64,000 bases of DNA from Rhineura floridana (taxonomy: Eukaryota > Chordata > Lepidosauria > Squamata > Rhineuridae): assembly GCF_030035675.1 (NCBI RefSeq), contig NC_084483.1, positions 1 through 64,000 on the forward strand, written 5' to 3'. The notes below the pieces were generated by a model. The model had not been told where the DNA came from and did not search any database. It saw only the letters and a program-made list of their open reading frames with translations. Of this stretch, positions 36,360 to 47,800 are shown one piece after another. The position numbers and the translations under genes are program-made. Position 1 is the stretch's first letter. Each line of letters starts with the position of its first letter.

Positions 36360-37420
36360 AAACAGTATTATTTATTATTATTATTTATTATTTATTAAAT
36401 TTATATACCGCCCGACTAGCAATAGCTCTCTGGGTGGTGAACATAAAACAGCATAAAAATACAATAAATAACAAAACAATACTAAAATACAAGCAACAAT
36501 CCAACACAATAAACATTTTTAAAATTAAATCAGTGTAATTTAAAATGCTTCAGAGAATAGGAAGGTTTTGACCTGGCGCCGGAAGGACAGCAGAGTCGGG
36601 GCCGGCGTACTTCCTCAGGGAGACTGTTCCATAGTTCGGGGGCCACCACTGAGAAGGCCCTAGATCTTGTCATCACCCTCCAGGCCTCTTTACTTTTAAT
36701 AAGGCTAAGACACAAGCTGGTAACCAACTCAGAGGTGTGAGGATTGGTGTAATGCAATTAGGAGCCCATCAAGAGCTTTCACATTTTGGACAAGATGTAC
36801 ATCCACTCTTCCAAGGCAGCCCCATGTAGAGTGCACTGGAGTAGTCTATTTTTGAGGTTCCCATGGCATGCATCTCAGTGGCCAAAAGTCTGTTCAACTG
36901 GTGTATTAGGAACAACTGAGAAAAGAGACTTCTGGCCACGACTACCATTGGTTCATCCAGTAATAGTTAAATTCAGAAGCACCTTCAAGGTACAAATCCA
37001 CTTCTTCAAGGGGAGTGTATCCCCATCCTGAACAGGCTCAGGACTTAATCCTAGATCAATCTGATTGCTTCCCACTAACAGTTCTATCTTGTCTTATCAG
37101 CTTATTAGGACTCATCCAGTCCATCACCTTCTCCAGACATCTGTCCATAGACCTCACTACCTACCTGGGATCTAAGGAAAAGGAGAGAGATAACTGGGTG
37201 TAATCAGCACACTGATGGAATACAGCATCAAAACTTGTCCAGCAAGCTTCATATAGATGCTAAAGGCATGGAAGATAAACTAGAATCTTGTTGTACCCTG
37301 CAGAATAACTCCCACATGGGAGAACAATTCTCTCTAGCACCACCTTCTGCATCCCTCCTCATAGGCAGATCAGGATGAGCAGTGGTGGTTGACATCAATT
37401 TGGACTGGTAGGGCAGAAGG
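36360..37420 (-). mobile_element. L2-type LINE remnant, reverse orientation
   Basis: On the minus strand it encodes SRAFSVVAPELWNSLPEEVR (36,600-36,660), preceded upstream (about 37,050-37,230) by a decayed CADYTQLSL and MDRCLEKVMDWM stretch. Those are the region after the reverse transcriptase active site in L2-clade elements (usual form ADDTQLY, then WM, then LNPDKTE). The tail is an (AATAAT)n run with accgcccgactag / ctctctgggtggtgaac. Frame breaks are many, so it is old. Confidence 0.65.
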
Positions 37421-37564
37421 AAGAGAGGCCAACAGTAGGTGGTGCCAGGGGAGTTTCAGGCAGGGCCAATGAATTCTAGTTTTCCTCCCCAACCTCCTCC
37501 CTGCTAGATTCTAAAAGGGACAACACTGAGTCTAAGGAGGAGGAAGATGCCAGGTAGTGCCACC

Positions 37565-37795
37565 CCATATTTCCTTTATTTATTACTACATTTATATCCC
37601 ACCTTTCCTCCAATGAACTAAAGGTGGCATCCAAACATGGTTCTCCCCCTCCTGAGGTTAGCCTCACAACAACCCTGTAAGGTAGGTTAGGCCGAGAGGC
37701 AGTGACTGGCCCAGGGTCACCCAGTGAGCTTTATGGCCAAGTGGGGATTTGAACCAATACTCCAACCATGACACCATACTGGCTGTCACACCTGC
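37565..37795 (-). mobile_element. MIR-like tRNA SINE, reverse orientation
   Basis: On the minus strand a tRNA-like head with the B-box-like ggttcaaatcccc precedes a core with gggtgaccctgggccag and ggttgttgtgaggctaac. It ends in a gtgggatataaatgtagta tail and AAT repeats. The same SINE type occurs at 48.4-48.6 kb. Confidence 0.65.
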
Positions 37796-38149
37796 TTACT
37801 TGCAGCACTAGACTGGTGGCAAGTGAGAAGGCAGACAAGTGGGGCCTTGCTGAGGGCAGACTGAGGTTGGTGGAGCAGTACCCAATCGCTCTAACGGACC
37901 AGCTTCTGCTGGCACAGTGCCCCCTCCACAGCTCCCCATCTTGCTAGGCACTGCAAAAGGACATCATGGCTGACGGTATAAAAGGCCTCCGAAGATAATT
38001 CTGAAAATTCTGAACCAAAATGGGAGGCCCATTTTGTGAAAACGTTTGCTTCTACGAAATCACCTTACTTTTGGGTATTTTTGTCCCTCCTTGCTCAGAA
38101 CAGTTTGTGTGCGTGTAGATGATGCTATCCCCATGGCTGAAGCAACCAG

Positions 38150-38240
38150 ACAGCTGCGTACGTGCCACACTTTCACAGCAACCCCCCAAGAATATTGGGA
38201 AATGTAGTTTCCCCTTCAGAGATCTAAAATCCCCAGCATC
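38150..38240. mobile_element. MITE fragment
   Basis: The words tattgggaaatgtagtttcc and tcccccaagaatattggg-like text resemble the inner part of the MITE at 49.5-50.0 kb. Only a piece is present. Confidence 0.35.
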
Positions 38241-40134
38241 CTTGAATGAATGAATGAATGAATGAATTTATTGTTACGGTCGATAGACCTCTCAAACATT
38301 AGACAATACAATACAGTACTATACATATAAAATTAGTCGGGTTATACCAAACAGTCTGATATTGAGCCCTGTCAATAAAATAGTTAAAACCGTTAACATC
38401 TATTGATAAATTATGTTACCTCTGGGTTGGTTTTAATCATTTTCCTATAATGAATGGCAGCTGCGGTATATTTAGCAACTGCAAAGGTCACATCCGGTAG
38501 ATGGTCACCTAATAGATAATCTAAGTAGAATGATTGGGTTCTACCTGGGAAAGGTGATAAAATAGGTAGGATTAGTTGGTTTCTTAGGTCACGATAGTAG
38601 GGGCAGCGGAGAAGAACATGCTCATTAGATTCTACTTCACCCTCAGCACATGGACAGAGTCGTTCGGAGTATGGGATTTTATTGTATCTGCCATAAAGGA
38701 CAGCAGAAGGTAATATATTTAGCCTCATTAACGTAAAGGCTCTACGGTAATTAGGAAGTTCCAAGGTTGAAAGATAGGACATTAAAGTACAGAACTTGGG
38801 ATTGTGTATTTGGTTCCTGACAAGTAGTAAATGATGTTGGAAATCAATATCCCTAGGCCGTTTTTTAACTAATTTACGAGCAGATTCAAAGCCCAGTTGT
38901 AAAATATAGGATAGAGATAGACCTAAACTTGATATTTTATCAAGAATCAGTTTTTCCCAAGGAGAGTGATAATTATCTATAAGGACATGTGGAGCCAGCC
39001 CAATGGAGTTAAAAATCAGTTTCAACCATAGTAGTATTCTCAGCTTCCAAACACATGATTCAATAGATTGGAGTCCACATTCTAATAGCAGAATATGGTT
39101 AGGGACACAAGTGGGCACTCCTAATATAGATCTTAAGAAGGAATTTTGGATAGTTTCCAGCTTTGCATAGTTCGTGAAAGTGCTAATTTGAGTGCCATAT
39201 AGAAGTTGGGGAATGATTTTAGTAACAAAAACTTTTCTGGCCGGGGAGACAAGTTGACCCCCTTTAGTATGGAAAAACGATAATAGGGTCTTTGTTGTAC
39301 GCCTAGCATTTAACAGACTGGAGGTAATATGCTGTTGTTGAGAGCCAGATGATTGAAAGTTAAATCCAAGATATTTAATGGATTTAACCTGATCAATAGG
39401 GCGCTTATCAATTCTCCAGATATGTTTTATCTTTTTTTTGGTAAAGACTAGGACTTTGGTTTTTTGGAGGTTAATTACTAGTTCTTCTTCTAAACAAAAT
39501 GATGTTACAGTCGCCATCAGTCTTTTGAGACCAATAGGGGTCTGAGATAACAAAACTATATCGTCTGCATATAATAGACAAGGTCTCGAAATACGAGAGA
39601 GCATTGGAGGATGCGATGAAATAGGCGCAAGACTAGTCACTAAGTTGTTTATATAGATGTTAAATAATAAGGGGGCTAGTACGCACCCCTGTTTAACACC
39701 CTTTGAAGTAGTTATTTGCTTCGTTAAATGGCCTTCATTTTTACATCGTATTTGTAGAGAAGTGTTTTGATAGAGACCTTGTATCAGTACTAATAAACGC
39801 CCCTTCTATGTAATTGCTTAATATTACTAGTACTAGTTTAGTGATAATTTTAACAATATGTTTGCAACTGGTTGTAATTTTTATTTTTCTTGACGGGTCG
39901 TTGACCGTAATAAAGTATCGATAATTTCGATACTAATAAACGCCTGTCTATACCCAGATTTTGTAGTTTTAGCCAGAGTCTTGGTCTAGATATTGTATCA
40001 AATGCAGCTTTTAGATCAACAAAAGCTCCAAATAGAGCACTGCCCTTAGAGCTACTATATTTGGAAATCAGATGCTGTAGGACCAAAGTGTGGTCGCAGG
40101 GAGAACGTCCAGCTTGAAAGCCAGCTTGCTCTGG
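38241..40134 (-). mobile_element. Non-LTR LINE with largely open reverse transcriptase frame, interrupted by a nested fragment
   Basis: The minus strand encodes, in order: GFQAGRSPCDHTLVLQHLI and FVDLKAAFDTISRPRLWLKL (39,950-40,130), a VKQGCVLAPLLFNIYINNL motif (39,650-39,715), and the catalytic LLYADDIVLLS (near 39,565). A C-terminal domain with a zinc-knuckle-like RLCPCAEGEVESNEHVLLRC precedes the stop at 38,411. From the VKQGC motif to the stop the frame is open. The 3' end has ggtctatcgaccgtaacaat and an (ATTC)n tail at 38,241-38,270. The 5' half, including any endonuclease, is missing, and the break at 39,802-39,930 is a later insertion. It is the same family as the copies at 25.9 and 61.6 kb. 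Clade not assigned. Confidence 0.88.
39802..39930 (+). mobile_element. Short related LINE 3' fragment inserted antisense into the LINE
   Basis: It is bracketed by an exact 14-bp direct repeat, tactaataaacgcc, at 39,788-39,801 and 39,931-39,944. It ends with gacgggtcgttgaccgtaat and aaagtatcgat, which resembles the 3' end of the host LINE family (ggtctattgactgtaataaa at 26.6 kb). It is 129 bp and non-coding. Removing it restores continuity of the surrounding LINE. Confidence 0.8.
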
Positions 40135-40975
40135 TGACTGGAATGATGTGATGGGGCTTAACATAGAAAAAAGTTATGGAATTAACTACAAATATGTGAC
40201 AGAGCAGAGATGCACCCAGAGCAGATATGTGACTTTACAACAATATTTCAACAACATATTCAGAATTGATGGCAAGGACATATTTGTGATGGGGGAAATT
40301 CCCATCAGACTCTTGTTATATGACTATGGCTATGACAGCAAGATCATCATGGGATACTGATAATGGATGAATGGATACTGAAACCACTGGATTTAACAGG
40401 ACTATTGAAGATGGAAGATGGAATTAATATTGATAATGGAAGAATGGTTGTGGAAATTATTGGATTTGGCAGATTTGACGAGATGGATTAATTGATATGT
40501 TTGCTTGGACTATGGCTATGACAACAAGATTATTATGGGATACTGATAACGGAAGAATGGCTACTGAAATTACTGGACTTAACAGGATTATTGAAGATGG
40601 AAGATGGAATTAATATAGATAATGGAAGAATGGCTATTGAAATTATTGGGCATAACAGATTTGAATTAGATGGATTAAGCAATATGTTTATTTGGAGAAA
40701 AATTGAAAGATATATCTCTCAAGGAATTGAAACCTCTCTTGGACTTTTTGTGGAAAGAATAAAATAATGTTTATGAGATTTGATGATTAATTAAGATAAC
40801 TACTGGAGGAAAGTGATTTTATAATATAATTTTAGAGATAGGATTGTTATATATTGTAGACTTATAACTGATCTGCGACAAATCAGAAGTCAACATGTTA
40901 TTTTATTGTTTAATTGTTTTTGTTTTGTTTTGTTTCTTGTCTTTGAAAATTTGAATAAAAATTAATGATAAAAAA
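40135..40975 (+). mobile_element. L1-like element with ORF1 end but no ORF2 (half-L1 type)
   Basis: It opens at gactggaatgatgtgatggg and encodes GLNIEKSYGINYKYVTEQ, then FNNIFRIDGKDIF and EIPIRLLLYDYGYDSKIIMG, with a stop at 40,358-40,360. This resembles the RRM and C-terminal domain of L1-type ORF1 proteins. Instead of ORF2, about 615 bp of non-coding sequence follows, ending in gaaaatttgaataaaaatta and an A-rich tail. The second copy at 62,985-64,000 has the same layout and 3' sequence. The 5' part is truncated at the LINE boundary. Confidence 0.75.
40322..40695 (+). repeat. Imperfect tandem duplication within the L1-like element
   Basis: The unit beginning gactatggctatgacagcaa (40,322) starts again as gactatggctatgacaacaa at 40,508. 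The units are about 186-188 bp and span the ORF1 stop and the start of the 3' region. The second copy of the element (minus strand, near 63,300-63,560) shows the same duplication with a shortened second unit, so it predates both insertions. Confidence 0.8.
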
Positions 40976-41529
40976 AGAGAGAGGGGGCAAGGGAAGGGCC
41001 AGAGGCAGCTGCTTGGGGTGTGAGCGGTCTCACTGGCGGCCCCACAAGCCCAATCCCCCCGTCCTCCTGAGCCCCTTCTCTCGCCGGTGTGCTTCTCCTC
41101 CCACAGCAGCAGAGCTCAAAGGAGGAGGCATTGCTGGGTCCAAGCAGATTCCCTTCCTCTCGCTTCTCCTTCTTTTCCAGCCTTTGCAGCAGTGCTGGGG
41201 GAGGGGAAGCTGTTTCACAGTTGCTGATCGGCTGCTTTCCAGTCAAAATGAGTCAGTGCTGAGCAATCTTTAAACAAACGGTAGTTTGATCCCGAGATGA
41301 TGGCTTGGGCGAGGGTTAGATAGCGGTGGAAAACACGTTCTACATATCATGCTCTCTTGGGTTTTCCTGACAGTCACTCTCTCCCTCCCATCACAAGACA
41401 AGATGCTTTTTCTTAAGGGTGGCGTGGCAGGCAGCTGATTTCAATGAGGAGTGATTAAATTCGAGTCAGATCCACCCTTTGTCTTGTGTATGGACAGCGG
41501 CTGTTGTTGCTGTTTTATAAACACCAAAA

Positions 41530-42570
41530 ACCAGCAAACGAACCTCAGCGGCGCTGCCTCTTCGCTGCGCTTTCCGATCCGCTCTGCGGTGGCTGTTTGG
41601 GGCTGGTAGGGACCGCCGGGGCCCCACCCTCGGCCACAGTGGATTGGATGGCTGCTACAAATCAGGCCAGCCGGGCTTAACTTCCGCGGCTGGAAATGCA
41701 AGCAGTCACAAATGGGCCCGATTTGCTCCCTTCCTCTCCGGATTGGAGCGGGGGCTTCACGGGCCTCGGTCGTCATCTCGCGGGGCTCTGAGAGCGGTCC
41801 CTCCTCTTTCGTTGCGCCTCCATCCTTGCCGAGGAAACCATGGCAGAGGTGCCCGCCGTGGTCAGGATCAAGATCGCCCTCAAAATCCAGCCAAACGACG
41901 GGCCCGTCTACTTCAAGGTGGACGGGCAGAGGTTCGGCCAGAACAGGACCATTAAACTGCTCACGGGGGCGAAGTACAAGGTCGAGGTGGCTTTCAAGCC
42001 GGGGGGCATCCAGGCCACGTAAGTGTCTGTCCACCTCTCTGTCTCCCCCTCCCCTTTTGCGCCCCATGGCAGCTGCGCGCTCTGGTAGCCAGTCCGCCCG
42101 CCCGCCCGCCCGCCCTCCTCAGCGCTGACGCTTTTCTGTTGAGAGGTCTGAGATTGGTTTCCTGGCAATGGGCAGGCGAGGGCTTCCATTTTTTTCCTTG
42201 TTGGAGGGCAGCGTCTGTCTGCTGCATGGGATGCCACCGATCATCGCTGTACGTGCTTGTCCCCTGCCCGGCAGCAAAGCGGAGCCCCCGCAGTGATCCT
42301 TCGCCAAAGGGGGCGAAAGAAGAAACGAGGCCACTGTCTTGCCCCGTTAAGAAAAGGCAGAGGGCTGGGAAGCTGTACAACACGCCCAGCAATCCGGAAA
42401 AACGCCCCAGTCGGGGCCCCGCTCCCTGGGAGCTAAGGTTGGGGGATGCTGGCAAAGCAAGCGAACTCGGCTAAGGCCCGCGAGGTTTAGCCCTCGCCTC
42501 GCGGCAGGAAAGGCTGAGAGAGGGTCGAGAAGGGAGAGTGCGCGCGTGTGAAACGCGTCATGGCGTTGTG
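41530..42570. promoter_or_regulatory. CNRIP1: CpG island over the CNRIP1 first exon
   Basis: GC-rich, CpG-dense sequence surrounds the first coding exon, in contrast to the AT-rich flanks. It includes a (GCCC)n run near 42,095-42,115. There is no clear TATA box at a useful distance, consistent with a CpG-island promoter. The transcription start cannot be placed from sequence. Confidence 0.75.
41840..42018 (+). CDS. CNRIP1: CNRIP1 coding exon 1
   Basis: This is the first exon of cannabinoid receptor interacting protein 1 (or a close paralogue), a small cytosolic beta-rich protein that binds the C-terminal tail of cannabinoid receptor CB1 and modulates its signalling. The exon encodes [20 protein letters not shown], then a [20 protein letters not shown] block that is nearly identical across vertebrate CNRIP1, then [15 protein letters not shown]. 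The start ATG has a good context (aaaccATGg). The donor cac|gtaagt at 42,018/42,019 leaves two bases of a split Thr codon. Joined to exons 2 and 3 it gives 162 residues, against 164 in the human protein as I recall it. The alternative is a second CNRIP paralogue, since the segment spanning the exon junction differs from human CNRIP1. Confidence 0.95.
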
Positions 42571-44698
42571 GGAATAATGGAATGGATCTAGGATCCGTCC
42601 TTGGTAAGTCTTTGCCGCTTCAGTGAGGAAGAAAGGCATTGTTATGTAACGGGTCGCCCTGCCTTTGGCCCGCACGTTCTTCTCTGTTGTGGGTTGTTTC
42701 AAGTATGGTTGTTAAGGGACGACTTAGTACACTAACACAAACGTGCACGAGTAGTGCAACTGGCTCTGGATCTCGGGACCTGCAGCCCGTTGGAGCCTCC
42801 AAATGACCACCTACGGAGCAACAGATGATGGGGGCAGCAGCAAAAAGGCCCTGCAGCTGCACTTGGGCCACTGAGGGCATGCACCCAGTCTGATCCTGTT
42901 TGCCTTCTCTTAATTTTTTCAAGCGTTTTGTACTTGGAAGGTGGGGATGGGATGGGATGGGGATTTATTTATTTAAAGCATTTATGTCCTGCCTTCCATT
43001 CATACATTTCAGGGGGGGTTACATCAACACAAAATGCAAACCATTAAAACCAGTCCATTAAAACAATAAATACAGCATCTAAAGAACCAAACTAAGGCTG
43101 TCAACACGCTAGTTACCAGATCAAAGTGTTTCCATTAGCCACACCTGGAGGGGAAACAGGTTGATCTGCCCATCAGTTGCAAAATCTCTCTGAAGCTGAA
43201 TTTTAAAAAATACACACTCGAGATGGAGGCGCACTGGCAAAAATTGAGTGTGTTTCTACAACAAAATGGTGCTTATTCCTAAATGAAATTGCAATCCTAA
43301 TCCCTTACCTGAGAGTAAACCCCTTGGATTAAACAGGAGTTGCTTATGAGTAGACATGGCTAGGATTGCACTGTAAATGTGGTTAGCATAGGCAGCAGAA
43401 GCAAGCTCAATTTTATTCCTGGAGTCATTTTGGTGCTATGATTTAAGTGAGTTTAAAATGTGGTTGCATGTGCTTGTATTTAAAATCTGGATAAGCAAAG
43501 GTATTTTTGTTGTCATTGCTCTAACATAAGGAATGTCGAAGCACTTGTAAAGCAAGGAATGGTGGTTGTGGGGGAAGGAAGAGCAGTGTTAATTGGGTGC
43601 TTCACAACTGAACAAATGTGCCATGTACACACCTCACACTGTGCCTTGCTTTCATCAATACTACAAACTTCATTTGACATAATATTGCTACCCCTCCCAG
43701 CCTTGGGGATGAACATACCTGATGGATGAAACCTAAACATCATATGTAAATGCTAGATCCTATCCTTTTTTCTTTTCTTTTTTTGGAAACATTGAAGCCA
43801 CTATCCAACCACAGAAGATACCATTGCTCCATCTTTGAAATGTTAGAACTGGCTGTCTCTAGGAGATGGGCTGCCGCTCAGCTACCTGAAATCCCGGAGA
43901 GCCACGACCAGTCTGTGTAGATCAGGGATGGAGAATCTTTGGCCCTCCAGATGTTACTGGTCTACAATTCCCATCAACCCCAGCAAGCATGGGCAATGGC
44001 CAGTGGTAACGAGAACTGTAGTTCAGCAAAATCTGGAGGGCTGAAGGTTTCCTACACTTTCCCCTCTCTATTACAATACTGAGTTGGATGGACCTATGTT
44101 TTGATTTAGTATAAAGCAGCTTGCTGTGTTCTGGGTGCCTATAAGACAAACATAAACAAACCATTCTTCTGAGCTATGAAAAAGGAATGATTCTTTAAAA
44201 TAAAGCCTTCAGATTTAATTTTGTTATAGCCCGCTTTGCTTCTGAGGGTTATGCAATGCTCTTCTGGTCAATGTGAGTTTATTCATTCATATTGATTGAG
44301 ATTAGTGGTGTGTTAACAACCAAATTGTTTTCAATCACAGCTGTATGACATAGACAGATATCTTCAAAAAGAGTCAGCAGCATATTTTTAGAGCCTCCTT
44401 TGGGGTGGGGGGAGTAGAGCCCTTCCTTCTCTTCGTTGGCCTCTTATGAGTGAACAGAATAAACAGAACAGAATAAAGGTGGTGATAGAACTGAATAAAG
44501 GTGATAGAACAAAATATTTTCTTGCTTGTTGGGAATAGGTTCGACCTTCCCCTTTCTATTACAGTCTGATATATAGGCAGAAAACAAAAGGAGATTGGTT
44601 ATAATCATGGCAGATGTTTGCTTATAAAACTTTCCCTCCCCCCCCTCCTTAGGAAGAGAGACTTGCTAAGAACTACTAAATACAAACTGTTCTTTCAG
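42019..44698 (+). other. CNRIP1: CNRIP1 intron 1
   Basis: The donor is gtaagtgt and the acceptor is ttctttcag. Inside are a LINE/SINE 3' tail in reverse orientation at 42,960-43,085 (tttatttatttaaagcattt), a dispersed short repeat at 43,270-43,385 and a fold-back MITE at 43,921-44,060. No other exon is seen. Confidence 0.8.
43921..44060. mobile_element. Fold-back MITE (ccctccagatgtt type)
   Basis: The left arm, ggccctccagatgtt with ctacaattcccatca, is mirrored by gaactgtagttcagcaaaat and ctggagggc on the right. The whole is a single imperfect palindrome around ggccagtgg. The same element is seen at 52,113-52,245 and in pieces at 32.7, 45.5 and 51.1-51.2 kb. The DNA-transposon class is likely from structure; the family is not named. 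Confidence 0.7.
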
Positions 44699-44843
44699 GA
44701 CTATGGGTATAGGGGGAGTAACGGTTCCCCTGGAAGAAACATCAAGAGACGCCCATGCTGTTACCTATACTGGCATCTACGATACAGAAGGCGTTACACA
44801 CACCAAAAGTGGGGAGAGGCAGCCTATACAAGTCAACATACAG
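44699..44843 (+). CDS. CNRIP1: CNRIP1 coding exon 2
   Basis: The first base G completes the split Thr codon from exon 1. The frame then reads [17 protein letters not shown], followed by the family-conserved [11 protein letters not shown] and [10 protein letters not shown]. The acceptor is tttcag|GA and the donor ATACAG|gtagtg. The exon is 145 bp, so exons 1 plus 2 give exactly 108 codons and a phase-0 junction to exon 3. The frame that is open across the exon boundaries is a different one and is not the coding frame. Confidence 0.95.
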
Positions 44844-47800
44844 GTAGTGTATATTTCTGGGTGTGGGGCTGCATAAATGACACCATCGTGGCAGGAACAG
44901 TGAATCTAAGTGCATTCTAGTATGAAGTGAATGAACATATGGGTGAAGCTTTCATAGACAATAGAACAAAATAAAGCAGAATGGCATGTGGAATGAACTT
45001 GTGGTAGAGTTCAGATTCTTTAAAATGTGTTTCTTTTAAAACTGAAGGGTTCCAAGGTGCCTACACCTTTAAAATAGCTTTGTAAATATTTCCATCTCCC
45101 CACTTCAGAGTGAAATAAACTGATTAAATCTTTGCAGGGGACCCCCCCCCATTCACTTTCTGATCCCAGCAATGTAAAGATCGTTCTTTCTCTGAACTGT
45201 GAATTAATATGTGCATACATAGACTATGTGGTCTTTATTTAAAACGTAAAACACATAGGAGCCAAACATCGTCTGTTGTAATTTCCTTTACCATGGACTT
45301 TTAAGCATCTGTGACAGCTTAAAGCGTCAAGTCTGACTGACTGTTACTCTGCAGAGCTCATGACCTCACCTGACTGATTCACTGCTCTAGTTCACTGAGG
45401 TTTCAGGAGTGATGCAAGATCATCCCTGACCAGGCAAATTCTTGCAGCTCAACAAGACTGTGCAGAGGCAAGCACAATACAAGTTGGGACTGATGGGAGT
45501 CCCAACATTTTCTGGAGGGCTATGTGTGGCTTAAACATTAGTGTAAGCCCTCTGATAATGAAGTAATAAAACAATAAGAACCAGCTGCAGCCGACATCTA
45601 ATATGCTAGTGTTTCCTATGTTTCATAGAATCATAGAGTTTCCCCTTTATCCTCACTGGCAAAATCCATTCAGCGTTCTTGAATCAGGAGCACAGGAATT
45701 CAACTTCTACCGTCCTTGGTGGTGAGGTGCAAAGAGTCTTCTATTGCTGTAACTTGCTATCACAGCAGTGTAAACTGAGTGGGATCTGTTACCTTTCCTG
45801 TCCCATTCACATCGCTTTATTGAAAGAATTATCTCTCTTTTCTAGTCTGGGATGCATAGCAAGAGCTAGCAAATCTAGTAGAATCTAGAGCAAGAGCTAG
45901 CAAATCTAGTATTCTTTTGTGCTCATGACAGTTCTCAAATTTCCAAATGTGTCACTGGGTCTAAATAGGTCAGGGACCTCGGGCTTAAGTCATCAGTGGA
46001 AGGTCTGTCATGTAATGATGTGCTAAAAAAACTGTTAAATTGATTTGGATGCTTTTCATGCATGCTACATGCCTGAAAATCATGACCTTATCGTTTAAAA
46101 GATAGATACAATATCTTTCCATCATGACAGATCTTTCTGATGGCTTGGACAACTTTAAAACTAATTAAAAGCAGCAGAAAATGAAGACATTCATCAAATG
46201 TCCGGGCAAACAGAACTTTCTAAATTGCCCATCTAAAGGTCAAAAAGAGGGCCTTAAAAATATTTCTGCAGTTGGGGGGCCAACATGGAGAAGCTGTATC
46301 TCCAGTTGCAACCCATCTAGCTTCTGAAACAGGAGATACCAGGAGCAGGGCCTTTTGAAGGGGGGATACTAAAAAGGACATCAAATAGCCCATTGCATCG
46401 CTTCCTTCCAAATCACTATAGGGAAAGCATATTTTCAGGGACCATCGTTTCCCTTCTCAGGGCATTTGACATTTTCATTTGCAGTGCAGTTGCAAGCGGA
46501 CAGTGTTTGCTCAGGTGCCCATTGACTTAATTAAGTGAAGAAAGAAAGAGAAACCACCATTAGTTTGTCTCATCCTATACAGAAAGCAGATACCATGCAA
46601 GGTAGTCCTTGAAAATCCTAGGCTGTTCGATACAAAAGAGTACACCTGACTACCATATGTGTGTTCTCCCTGTTCCAACACAAATAAACATGGCTGCTTT
46701 CCCAAAGTCTAGTTTGGCTCATAGGCTTTATAGCTGGAGACAGGGACAAAGTACATGCACATCCCTTGTTAACCCTTGCCACCTCTTTTCTATCATTCCC
46801 TTCTTGGAACACTACCAACTGGTATTTTCAATTGTAACCTCTTTGGGGCAGAGTCTCTCTTTTTTAATGTTATTCTGTAAAAGTTGTACACTGGTGGCAC
46901 TATATAAACTAATGGCAAGCAAGCACATCTGCAGAGTCTGTTAGATGACACACTGACGCTTCTGATTCTGACTGGGCTGAAAAGTCATCCTGGAATTTTT
47001 TTCAATAATCACTGCTCTGGAAAATCTTAAATGTATGTAGATGAGCAAAAATCAGCTCCTGAGCACTGGGATGAAGCCTCTGACAAAGATTAGCTGTCAG
47101 CGATAACATGACCAGCTGCTTTTGGTTCTCTCCCCACCCACATCCTTCAAGGCCTTCTGACTTACATGCAAATGGGATCTGGCTGCAACAAGACTGTGCC
47201 AATTGTGCTTTACATATTCTATTCCTCCTCTGCATCTGGGCCTTATTTTCAGTTTGCTTAAGTGATTTCCAATCTGTGTTGGGAATAGTAAGATCACCAC
47301 CTCTATGTATTTCTGAAGCGAGTGAATGTCCTGCTGATGTTTTCCCTGGTGTGTATATTTTTTGTACAACCAGTTGTGCCAGGTTTTACTTTGCATGCAA
47401 ACACGAGAGGCACAGTTGTAGGTGAGAACACAAAGAAGTGCATTGATTGAATTTCACATTGCAATTCAGTGGGGTTAGAGCAGGCTTGTGGCTTTGCCAC
47501 AGTTCTGCAGAAGCATGGAGCACAGAATGAGCACCGGCATAGAACTATACTCTTTCAGACAACTAAATTGGGCTGTTGTGAAAGGGCAGCATATTATTTC
47601 ATTTACTGTAGCTTTCCTGCTTGGAGTGAGGGATGGAGAGAGGGAGGAAGAGGTGCTCATAAGATTTTCTGTATCTGGTGCAGACCAGTCTTGTGCACCT
47701 TGACTGGGAGGTGGAGGTGCAATATGCTGCTTTGCCTCAGGCAGCAAAATTTTTGGGTTGGTCCTGCATGTAGGCAACTGCCACTGAAATACAGAAAGTG

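Noticed and set aside
41441-42474. Several open frames on both strands around CNRIP1 exon 1
   Set aside because: High GC content removes stops; none has recognisable domains apart from the CNRIP1 exon.
44618-44920. 100-codon frame starting MLIKLSLPPLLRKRD
   Set aside because: It overlaps CNRIP1 exon 2 in a different frame; the true coding frame follows the splice sites.
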